Assembly: GCA_035529435.1 (NCBI GenBank)
Contig: DATKWS010000065.1
Coordinates: 1 to 48,467 of the forward strand
DNA: 48,467 nucleotides
Direction: 5' to 3'
From: DATKWS01 sp035529435
Lineage (GTDB): Bacteria > Krumholzibacteriota > Krumholzibacteriia > Krumholzibacteriales > Krumholzibacteriaceae
In this document: piece after piece, positions 42,420 to 48,467 of the stretch
Layout: each line of letters starts with the position of its first letter
How positions within the stretch are numbered: the first letter of the stretch is position 1
Notes under the pieces: model-generated
Database searches by the model: none
Told to the model about the DNA's origin: nothing
What the model saw: only the letters and a program-made list of their open reading frames with translations
Position numbers and translations under genes: made by a program

Positions 42420-43739
42420 TCACCGTTTTTTCGGCGGCCGCCCCCGCCGGGACAGCACCCTGCCGAATATGAAATCGACCTTTCGCAGATGACTATCGAG
42501 ATCGAACACCTCTTCGAGCTCCTCCTCCGAGCAGACCTTCGCGATCCGCCGGTCGGCGGCGAGGAGTTTCTCGAAGCTCGTGTCCGAACCCATGCTCTTC
42601 ATCGCGGCCCGCTGGACCGACTCGTACGCGGCCTCCCGCGAGAGCCCCTTCCGGACGAGGAGCAGGAGCACGTGCTGGGAGAAGAGGAGCTGGCCCGTCG
42701 CCATGAGATTCCGCATCATCGCTTTTTTGTCCACACGGAGATGCGCCATCACCCAGGTGAACTTTTCGAGCATATAGACAAGGAGCATCGTCGAGTCGGG
42801 TATGATGATGCGTTCGACGGATGAATGGCTGATGTCGCGCTCGTGCCACAGGGGAACGTTTTCCATCGCGGCGGTGGCGTTCGACCTGAGGATCCTCGCC
42901 ATTCCGCTGATACGCTCGCAGAGGATTGGATTGCGCTTGTGCGGCATCGCGCTCGATCCCTTCTGCCCCCGCGTGAACGGCTCCTCCGCTTCACCGATGT
43001 CGGTGCGCTGGAGCGACCGAATCTCGGTCGCCATCTTTTCCAGCGAGGAACCGACGAGTGCGATCGCCGTGAGGAACGCGGCGTGCCGGTCGCGCTGGAT
43101 GATCTGCGTCGTGACGGGCGCCGCCTTGATGCCGAGTCGCTGCATGACGTACCGCTCGACCCGGTGGTCGATATGGGTCATCGTGCCGACCGCTCCGGTC
43201 ACCTTCCCGACAGCGACATCCTCGGCCGCCCGCTCGAGCCGGGATACGTGACGGTCGATCTCGGCATACCAGACGAGCAGCTTCAGGCCGAACGTGATCG
43301 GCTCGGCATGGATGCCGTGCGTCCTCCCGACCATCGGGGTCAAACGGTACTGGAGGGCCTTCCGCTTCAGGACGGTCCTGAGCTTCCTCAGCTTGCGGAG
43401 AATGATCACGCCGGCGTCGCGCATCTGGCAGGCGAGTGCCGTATCGAGCAGATCGGAGCTCGTCATCCCGAGGTGCAGGTACCGCCCCGAGGGGCCGATC
43501 CGGTTCGACATGTCGGTCAAAAACGCAATGACATCGTGACGCGTCGTTCGCTCTATCTTCTGAATGCTCGCAATCGAATACCCGGCACGCGATCGTATCT
43601 CACGGGCATCCTTCTTCGGAATCAATCCGTACCGCGCCATCCCCTCACAGTAGAGAACCTCGATCTCACGCCAGAGATCGTACCGGTACCCGTCCGACCA
43701 GATGCGCGCGATCTCGGGTAATGCGTAACGCTCGATCAA
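42420..43739 (-). CDS. purB: Adenylosuccinate lyase
   Basis: Cleaves SAICAR and adenylosuccinate in purine synthesis. The 439-aa protein has HLGMTSSDLLDTALA, the VGRTHGIHAEPITFG block with catalytic His, and the signature loop GSSAMPHKRNPILCERI. The start is an unusual TTG at 43739 (LIERYALPEIARIW): a near-perfect AAGGAGGT lies 5 bases upstream. ATG codons at 43757 and 43778 either contain that ribosome binding site within the coding part or lack one. It follows the htrA-type gene by about 95 bp and its stop is next to the purL start. Confidence 0.96.
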   Translation of the reverse strand: MIERYALPEIARIWSDGYRYDLWREIEVLYCEGMARYGLIPKKDAREIRSRAGYSIASIQKIERTTRHDVIAFLTDMSNRIGPSGRYLHLGMTSSDLLDTALACQMRDAGVIILRKLRKLRTVLKRKALQYRLTPMVGRTHGIHAEPITFGLKLLVWYAEIDRHVSRLERAAEDVAVGKVTGAVGTMTHIDHRVERYVMQRLGIKAAPVTTQIIQRDRHAAFLTAIALVGSSLEKMATEIRSLQRTDIGEAEEPFTRGQKGSSAMPHKRNPILCERISGMARILRSNATAAMENVPLWHERDISHSSVERIIIPDSTMLLVYMLEKFTWVMAHLRVDKKAMMRNLMATGQLLFSQHVLLLLVRKGLSREAAYESVQRAAMKSMGSDTSFEKLLAADRRIAKVCSEEELEEVFDLDSHLRKVDFIFGRVLSRRGRPPKKR

Positions 43740-43835
43740 TGGTGACCTCCTTGACATCCGTGCGGGAACGGGGAACAACCCGCGCGCGAGACGGTGATCT
43801 TCGTACGCCGCTCCCCCCGCATGCCACGGCGCGTG

Positions 43836-45026
43836 TCACGCACGTTCGATCCGCTCGGCAAGCTGGAGCTCCATCTCGAGGGTTTTATCCCCCCGCAGGA
43901 CGACGATCCGAATCGTTTCCCCGACCCGTTTGCCGAATATCAGCCGGTTCGCCTGATTGAGACTCAGGATCCGAACGTCATTCACTTTGACGATGACGTC
44001 CCCCACCTCCAGGCCGGCCTGCGCTGCCGGGCTCTCACGCTCGACCCGCTGGACATACAACCCCTGGTTGAACGTGACGTTCATCCTGGCGGCGAGTTCC
44101 TCGCTCAGCTCCGCGACGACGAGCCCGGTCCAGACATCCCGCATGCGCCCGAAGCGCATGATCTCCTCGACCACCACCCGGGCGGTGTTGCTCGGAATCG
44201 CAAATCCCATCCCCAGGCTGTTCTGGCTGGCCGTCGAAAAGATGAAGGTATTGACGCCGACGACCTCTCCGCGACTCGAGACGAGCGGTCCGCCGCTGTT
44301 CCCGGGATTGATCGCCGCATCGGTCTGGATCATGTTCTTGAATATCGCCCGCGTCTCGTCATCCGGTTTGATATCGCGGTGGAGCGCGCTGATCACCCCC
44401 GCCGTCACCGTGGGCTGTGTATCGTTGAAGAGCGTCGGAAAGGGACTGCCGATAGCGATCACGGTCTGGCCGATGTAAAGATTGTCGGAATTTCCGAGGG
44501 CGGCATACGGAAAATCGCTCCCCTCGATCTTCAGGAGGGCGAGATCGTACTCGGGTGATGCACCGACCAGTGCCGCCGCCACCTCGGTGCTGTCGGTCAT
44601 CGTGACATAGATCTCCTCCGCGTCACTGATGACATGCTCGTTGGTCAGGATGTACCCGTTCGGATTGATGATCAAACCCGACCCGAGGATCGGATACTTC
44701 TTGCTGTACCGCGCCGGCATGCGCCCGGAATACTGCAGAAACCACTCGATGGTGCTTCGCGGCTGGGCGTAGACGATCTCGGTCCTGTAGGCGGTGACCG
44801 AAACGACGGCCGGTGTCACGACCTGCATCGCGGCGGCGACGGGACTCCCCTCTATGAGGCTGTTCGCCAGGCTCGAATCGACGCTCGAGAGGGGGATGAG
44901 CGGTTCCCGCTCCGCCGTCCGCTTCAACAAAACGATCGATACGACGAAGAGCGCAATCGAGAGACCGAACAGCGTCCCGAGGATGTAGGGAAATATTCGG
45001 GCAAATTTCGATTCAAACGGCCTCAT
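43836..45026 (-). CDS. Membrane-anchored HtrA/Deg serine protease with one PDZ domain
   Basis: 396-aa periplasmic quality-control protease. A short basic N-terminus is followed by one uncleaved-looking membrane helix (ILGTLFGLSIALFVVSIVLL, residues 15-34). The trypsin-like domain has His131 in LTNEHVI, Asp161 in PEYDLALLK and Ser244 in INPGNSGGPLV, a complete triad. One PDZ domain (about 300-385, with GLYVQRVERESPAAQAGLEVGDVIV) follows, so it is DegS-like in layout. GAGGTGAG lies before the ATG. It is 34 bp after the aldolase gene, probably in the same transcript. Confidence 0.95.
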   Translation of the reverse strand: MRPFESKFARIFPYILGTLFGLSIALFVVSIVLLKRTAEREPLIPLSSVDSSLANSLIEGSPVAAAMQVVTPAVVSVTAYRTEIVYAQPRSTIEWFLQYSGRMPARYSKKYPILGSGLIINPNGYILTNEHVISDAEEIYVTMTDSTEVAAALVGASPEYDLALLKIEGSDFPYAALGNSDNLYIGQTVIAIGSPFPTLFNDTQPTVTAGVISALHRDIKPDDETRAIFKNMIQTDAAINPGNSGGPLVSSRGEVVGVNTFIFSTASQNSLGMGFAIPSNTARVVVEEIMRFGRMRDVWTGLVVAELSEELAARMNVTFNQGLYVQRVERESPAAQAGLEVGDVIVKVNDVRILSLNQANRLIFGKRVGETIRIVVLRGDKTLEMELQLAERIERA

Positions 45027-45060
45027 TGCATCTCACCTCGAGCCCCACCGTCGGCGGTCA

Positions 45061-45711
45061 TTACTTGTCGACCTTTTTCCAATCGGCGAGGAATTTTTCG
45101 ATGCCGACATCGGTCAGCGGGTGCTTGATCAGCAGCTCGATAACCTTGAACGGTATCGTGCACACATGGGCCCCCATCAATGCGGCCTCGTAGACGTGTT
45201 GGGCGTGCCTGATGCTCGAAACGATGATCTGAGTCTCAAAGCAGTAGTTGTTGTAGATCGTGATGATCTCCCGCACCAGCTCCATCCCGGGATTGCCGAC
45301 ATCGTCGATGCGGCCGACGAAGGGGCTCACGTACGTGGCCCCCGCCTTCGCGGCGAGAAGCGCCTGGTTCGCCGAGAAGTTGAGGGTTGCGTTGGTCTGA
45401 ATCCCCTCTCTCTTGAACATGCCGAGCGCCTTGATCCCTTCACGGATGCACGGCACCTTGATGATGATGTTATCGGCGATTGTGCAGAGTTCCTTGCCTT
45501 CCTTGACCATTCCCTCGGCGTCGAGGGCGACCACTTCGGCGCTTACGGGGCCCGGCACGATATCACAGATCTTCTTGAGCGTGTCCCGGTAGGTGCCCTT
45601 TCCCGCCTCCCGTGAAAGCAGGGTCGGATTGGTTGTGACGCCGTCGAGTACACCGAGGGACGCAGCCTCTCGTATTTCGTCGACGTTTGCCGTGTCGATG
45701 AAGAACTTCAT
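45061..45711 (-). CDS. fsa: Fructose-6-phosphate aldolase / transaldolase-like protein
   Basis: 216-aa class I aldolase of the small transaldolase (TalC/FSA) group. MKFFIDTANVDEIREAASLG, DGVTTNPTLLSREAG, the Schiff-base lysine in NIIIKVPCIREGIKAL, FSANQALLAAKAGATYVSPFVGRIDD and HPLTDVGIEKFLADW are all typical. Transaldolase versus fructose-6-phosphate aldolase activity cannot be separated confidently by sequence. GAGGAGGATAC sits directly before the ATG. It is the first gene after the promoter at 45767-45795 and is followed by the protease gene. Confidence 0.95.
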   Translation of the reverse strand: MKFFIDTANVDEIREAASLGVLDGVTTNPTLLSREAGKGTYRDTLKKICDIVPGPVSAEVVALDAEGMVKEGKELCTIADNIIIKVPCIREGIKALGMFKREGIQTNATLNFSANQALLAAKAGATYVSPFVGRIDDVGNPGMELVREIITIYNNYCFETQIIVSSIRHAQHVYEAALMGAHVCTIPFKVIELLIKHPLTDVGIEKFLADWKKVDK

Positions 45712-45766
45712 GTATCCTCCTCTGTTACTTACCCACGGAAACCTCGAGCACGAAATGGGAAACCGT

Positions 45767-45795
45767 AGTATAAGATAATATCACACAGTACTCAA
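45767..45795 (-). promoter_or_regulatory. Sigma-70-type promoter for the aldolase-protease-pur block
   Basis: TTGAGT (45790-45795) and TATACT (45767-45772) on the minus strand with exactly 17 bp between them; the predicted start site lies about 50 bp before the aldolase start codon. The rest of this 291-bp gap is GC-rich, with one perfect 6-bp hairpin (CGGCGG/CCGCCG, 45823-45845) and a second AT-rich block TATAAAATTAAAAT near 45940-45953 that could be another promoter. Confidence 0.6.
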
Positions 45796-46002
45796 TCGAT
45801 TTCATAATTGTTATACACGGTACGGCGGCGCTGATTCCACCGCCGGGCCGAACGGGGAGGCGCTCACCGGCGATGGGACAGGCGTTCGCGGGACGGAGCC
45901 GAACGGCGGGCGTACCCCAAGCCGCACGGACCCCCGGCATTTTAATTTTATACGCAGTGTACACCCGCAACCCAAAGCGCAGGATGCGAGCGCGGCTTTG
46001 CG

Positions 46003-47079
46003 CTACGATCCCGTCTTCGTCCCGAGGTATTCCCTGCCGAAGTCAGTCTTCAGCTCCACCCACATGGGAAGATGATCCGACATCTGATAGGTTCTCCAAT
46101 ACGTCCGGTAATACTGCGACCTACCGGATTCCGAACGTTGCACTCCCTTGGAAGTTTTGAGGTACGCGCCCCCCATCTCTTCCGAGTAAATCCCCTCGTC
46201 ACCATCACGATAGACGGTATTAAAATAATTAAAAACGCCGGCCCGCCCGGTCGATTGCAGCACCCTCGTCTTCGGGATGAAGGCGATCTGGTCGTAGTGC
46301 CGGCTCTCCTTCCCCGTGTTCGTCTGCGGGAGGTTCTGCAACTCGGCGGGGACGGTGAAACCCGCCTTCAGGATCTCCTGCATCGTGACGTCCCCGGGAC
46401 TGAAAATATTAAAATCTCCCATGAGAATCATGTTGTTCGACCAACTCGATTTCTCCTCCGCGCGCCCGGCGAGAAAGGTGGCGATCCGCCGTATTTCCTC
46501 AACGCGTGCCGGATCTTCCGGCGCGCTTTCCCCGTAGAGAATGTGAACGGTGCAGAGCATGAACTTCGCCCACGACGCCTTGAAGCCGCAGAGAAACGGC
46601 GTCCGGTACAACTGACGCGCGGGATCGTAGACCGTTTTCTTCCCCTTCGACTTCTTCTCGAAGGGCGGGATCACGACCTCACCGGCGATGTTCCCGAAGA
46701 CGACCTTTCTCGAATCGAACAGAAAGGCCATGCGTTCCCTGTTTCCCTGCGCCCCCTCGGTCACATCCGTGGCGATGTATTTCCACCATCCGCCCAGCAT
46801 ACCCTTGACGGTATCCAGAGCCTTGAGGTTCTCTCTGACTTCCTGAACCGCGACGAGATCGAAATGGGAGATTATCTCGGCGATGTAGTAGAGCGGCTCG
46901 ATGCCTCTCTCCCCGTAGGACGGCGAGTCGAATTCACGTATGTTCCACGTCGCGATGAGAAGCGTGTCCTCACTTTTTGGGGGCACTCCCTCATCCGCTT
47001 CCAGTGCATCTTTCACGGCTATGAGCCTCTGCGCGATCCGCATCCCCTGTGCATCACGGGGAATATTGTAGTACCACAT
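46003..47079 (-). CDS. Endonuclease/exonuclease/phosphatase-family protein
   Basis: 358-aa protein of the DNase I-like fold. Active-site blocks are TLLIATWNIREF (Asn near residue 46), FDLVAVQEVRENL (metal-binding Glu), CTVHILYGES (catalytic His region), LMGDFNIFSPGD (Asp/Asn pair) and the late QMSDHLPMWVEL (Asp-His pair). All catalytic positions are kept. No signal peptide is seen, so it is probably cytosolic. The substrate could be DNA, RNA or a phosphoester. GGAGGGGG lies before the ATG. It stands alone between truA and the aldolase block, with gaps of more than 200 bp on both sides. Confidence 0.85.
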   Translation of the reverse strand: MWYYNIPRDAQGMRIAQRLIAVKDALEADEGVPPKSEDTLLIATWNIREFDSPSYGERGIEPLYYIAEIISHFDLVAVQEVRENLKALDTVKGMLGGWWKYIATDVTEGAQGNRERMAFLFDSRKVVFGNIAGEVVIPPFEKKSKGKKTVYDPARQLYRTPFLCGFKASWAKFMLCTVHILYGESAPEDPARVEEIRRIATFLAGRAEEKSSWSNNMILMGDFNIFSPGDVTMQEILKAGFTVPAELQNLPQTNTGKESRHYDQIAFIPKTRVLQSTGRAGVFNYFNTVYRDGDEGIYSEEMGGAYLKTSKGVQRSESGRSQYYRTYWRTYQMSDHLPMWVELKTDFGREYLGTKTGS

Positions 47080-47099
47080 CTTGATACCCCCTCCTGGTT

Positions 47100-47128
47100 A
47101 CAATAACGCTATGCTTCCGAACCATCAA
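47100..47128 (-). promoter_or_regulatory. Possible promoter of the EEP-family gene (proximal)
   Basis: TTGATG (47123-47128) and TATTGT (47100-47105) on the minus strand, 17 bp apart. The start site would fall at the edge of the ribosome binding site, giving a very short leader, so the distal candidate at 47206-47234 is an alternative. Confidence 0.3.
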
Positions 47129-47205
47129 ATGAACGTACGGCCCGCCGTCCTTCACGCGGTCAACGAGTATTGAGTAAAGAATTCTTATCTGCGCGATTGC
47201 ATATC

Positions 47206-47234
47206 AGTATAGAGCAACCGGGTATGGTTTTCCA
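47206..47234 (-). promoter_or_regulatory. Possible promoter of the EEP-family gene (distal)
   Basis: TGGAAA (47229-47234) and TATACT (47206-47211) on the minus strand, 17 bp apart, in the 222-bp gap after truA. The -10 box is strong and the -35 box matches at four of six positions. It would give a leader of about 120 nt. Confidence 0.35.
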
Positions 47235-47252
47235 CATAATTTGGCAGGTTCA

Positions 47253-47290
47253 CCATCCGGATGTAATTCCGCAGTGGCATGCCCGGATGG
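47253..47290 (-). repeat. Inverted repeat just downstream of truA
   Basis: CCATCCGG at 47253-47260 and CCGGATGG at 47283-47290 form a perfect 8-bp stem with a 22-nt loop, starting about 12 bp after the truA stop. No T-run follows on the minus strand. It may aid termination or stabilise the truA transcript end. Confidence 0.4.
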
Positions 47291-47301
47291 CACTGTCTGA
47301 G

Positions 47302-48048
47302 CTACCTCCAGGGGTGTCCTTGATATGAGACGCTCTTGAGATAGAGGGCGTACGGCGGTAGCGTCGGACCGGACCGGGCGCGATCCCGCGCGGCGATGAT
47401 CTCCCCCACGTGCCACGGTTTTCCTCTTCCGATCTCGAGCGCCGTCCCGGCAACGGTGCGGACCATGTGATGGAGAAAATGATCCGCCTCGACCTCGAGA
47501 ATGAGCAGCGGCGGCAGTTCTATCAGTTCCGCTCTGACGACGGCGCAGTTCTTGGCCGTGTAGTCGTCCGATGATGAGGCGAACGAGGTGAAATCATGCT
47601 TGCCATGGAGAGATGCCAGCGCCGCACGCATCGCCCGGATGTCGAGCCCACCCTGCACTATGTAGAAGCGCCGCCGCCACAGGGCCGTCGGGCGGCGTAT
47701 GAAAATGTACTGGTACGTGCGGCTCCGCGCGTCGAAGCGGGCGTTGAAATGCGGACTCGCCTCCTCGAGGCTCCGCACGCGGATGTCGCCGGGGAGGCGG
47801 GCATTCACCGCACGGAGGAGCACCTCCGGTGCGTGCTTCGTGTCGAGATGCACGCCGGCCACCTGGCCCGCCGCATGCACACCGGCATCCGTCCGCCCCG
47901 CGCCGACGATATGCACCGGACCCTCGGCCAGCCCGTCGAATGCGCGGTACAGCTCGCCCTGCACGGTCCGCCGGTCGGGCTGCACCTGCCAGCCGCAGTA
48001 GTCGGCGCCGTCGTACTCAATCGTCAGTTTTAATGTTCTCCGGGCCAT
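47302..48048 (-). CDS. truA: tRNA pseudouridine synthase A
   Basis: Converts U38-U40 of tRNA anticodon stems to pseudouridine. The 248-aa protein has LTIEYDGADYCGWQVQPDRRTVQGEL, the catalytic Asp in GAGRTDAGVHA (about residue 54), FNARFDARSRTYQYIF and the later FLHHMVRTVAGTALEIGRG block. ATG 48048 (MARRTLKL) is preferred; GTG 48054 in the same frame is possible. It lies about 20 bp after the gene for a secreted protein with a C-terminal sorting-type domain, so the two may share a transcript. Confidence 0.96.
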   Translation of the reverse strand: MARRTLKLTIEYDGADYCGWQVQPDRRTVQGELYRAFDGLAEGPVHIVGAGRTDAGVHAAGQVAGVHLDTKHAPEVLLRAVNARLPGDIRVRSLEEASPHFNARFDARSRTYQYIFIRRPTALWRRRFYIVQGGLDIRAMRAALASLHGKHDFTSFASSSDDYTAKNCAVVRAELIELPPLLILEVEADHFLHHMVRTVAGTALEIGRGKPWHVGEIIAARDRARSGPTLPPYALYLKSVSYQGHPWR

Positions 48049-48069
48049 GCTCACCGCACCCGAACGTAC

Positions 48070-48467
48070 TCATCGTATCAATGCCATCTTTTTCGAGACA
48101 GCGGCCTTTCCGGCCGAGAGACGGTACCAGTATACCCCCGATGGGAGCATATTCCCACGGCAATCCCGCCCGTCCCATCGCACCTCATGGCGGCCGTGCT
48201 CCTGATCACGGTCGACGAGCCGCGCGACGGGCCTGCCACGGACGGTGAATACGGTCAGCACGGCACGGCACCGCTCCGGCAGTTCGTACGTGATCACCGT
48301 GGAGGGATTGAACGGATTGGGATGGTTCTGGTGCAGCACGAGCGGCACCGGTGGGATCGTCACGGGGGCGGTCTCGAAGAGGGTGCGGCGTGTCGATCCC
48401 TCGAGGATATCGACGCGGTACCGGTAGGTCTCTCCCGGATTCGAGCCGCGATCGGTGAAGCGGAACA
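48070..48467 (-). CDS. C-terminal part of a secreted protein with a FlgD-like/T9SS-type domain
   Basis: The frame is open to the right edge, so only the last ~131 residues are present. The visible N-terminal part (DRGSNPGETYRYRVDILEG) looks like the end of a fibronectin/Ig-type beta domain. It is followed by the ~85-residue C-terminal domain: LHQNHPNPFNPSTVITYELP, VFTVRGRPVARLVD, HEVRWDGRDCRGNMLPSGVYWYRLSAG and a final KKMALIR. This is the FlgD Ig-like/type IX sorting-type module common on exported proteins of FCB bacteria. The protein is therefore probably exported, but its main function lies outside the window. Confidence 0.88.
   Translation of the reverse strand, partial: FRFTDRGSNPGETYRYRVDILEGSTRRTLFETAPVTIPPVPLVLHQNHPNPFNPSTVITYELPERCRAVLTVFTVRGRPVARLVDRDQEHGRHEVRWDGRDCRGNMLPSGVYWYRLSAGKAAVSKKMALIR

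Noticed and set aside
40708..42492. 594-codon open frame on the plus strand
   Set aside because: It is antisense to purL, has no recognisable domain, and is rich in Arg, Asp, His and Gly as expected from the codon bias of the opposite strand.
45725..45970. 81-codon minus-strand open frame between the EEP gene and the aldolase gene
   Set aside because: It runs through the best promoter of the region, has no ribosome binding site and no recognisable similarity.
1..48467. CRISPR arrays, tRNA or rRNA genes, transposases, integrases, attachment sites or sigma-54 (-24/-12) promoters
   Set aside because: I looked in all gaps and found no spaced direct repeats, cloverleaf sequences, mobile-element genes or convincing TGGCAC-N5-TTGC sites.

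Overview
The window is about 48 kb of GC-rich, gene-dense bacterial chromosome with no plasmid, phage, insertion-sequence, tRNA, rRNA or CRISPR signal that I can see. It encodes a complete-looking Gram-negative envelope programme: Kdo synthesis, a late lipid A acyltransferase, and LptB, LptC, LptF and LptG. It also has FCB-type markers (a GWxTD-domain protein and a PNPFNPST-type C-terminal secretion domain). Alongside these sit Firmicutes-like regulators: HPr with Ser46, HPr kinase/phosphorylase and a mannose-type PTS. This mix fits an uncultured FCB-related lineage such as Krumholzibacteriota or Eisenbacteria. That placement is inference from gene content only.

Layout. Bases 1-186 hold the start of an exported protein (minus). 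After a 444-bp intergenic region come lptF, lptG and a GWxTD protein (plus, 631-4875). Everything from 4957 to the right edge reads on the minus strand, so the following is in transcription order, right to left. The right edge is the C-terminus of a secreted protein, then truA, then a lone endonuclease/exonuclease/phosphatase-family protein. Next is a block from a good promoter near 45.8 kb: fructose-6-phosphate aldolase, a membrane-anchored HtrA protease, purB, purL, purQ, a tandem PurS-like protein, purF, tldD, a fused B12-radical-SAM/DUF2344 protein and a ribonuclease G. A decayed mscS remnant and mscL follow, then rplU-rpmA with its own promoter and terminator, a metallo-beta-lactamase-fold hydrolase and two-subunit fumarase.

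The envelope and regulation block runs kdsB, pyrG, kdsA, kdsD, a lipid A acyltransferase, lptC, lptB, rpoN, lipA, hpf, hprK. It leads straight into a PTS block: IIA, IIB, a GH57 glucan enzyme, IIC, IID, HPr, enzyme I, a bifunctional phosphoglucose/phosphomannose isomerase and a sugar nucleotidyltransferase. metK and ahcY close the run.

How the genes work together. PyrG supplies CTP to KdsB, and KdsD and KdsA supply the Kdo skeleton. KdsB product and the acyltransferase build the lipid A-Kdo core that LptBCFG exports. Enzyme I, HPr and the II components form a full phosphorelay, with HprK able to phosphorylate HPr on Ser46. The isomerase could pass PTS-derived hexose phosphates on, and the adjacent nucleotidyltransferase could activate sugars. 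PurB, PurF, PurL, PurQ and the PurS-like protein cover several steps of purine synthesis. MetK and AhcY are two steps of the SAM cycle.

The most unusual items are the tandem PurS-like subunit, the GH57 enzyme nested inside a PTS operon, the hybrid kds-lpt-rpoN-hpf-hprK cluster lacking lptA and kdsC, and an mscS remnant lying between a promoter and mscL.
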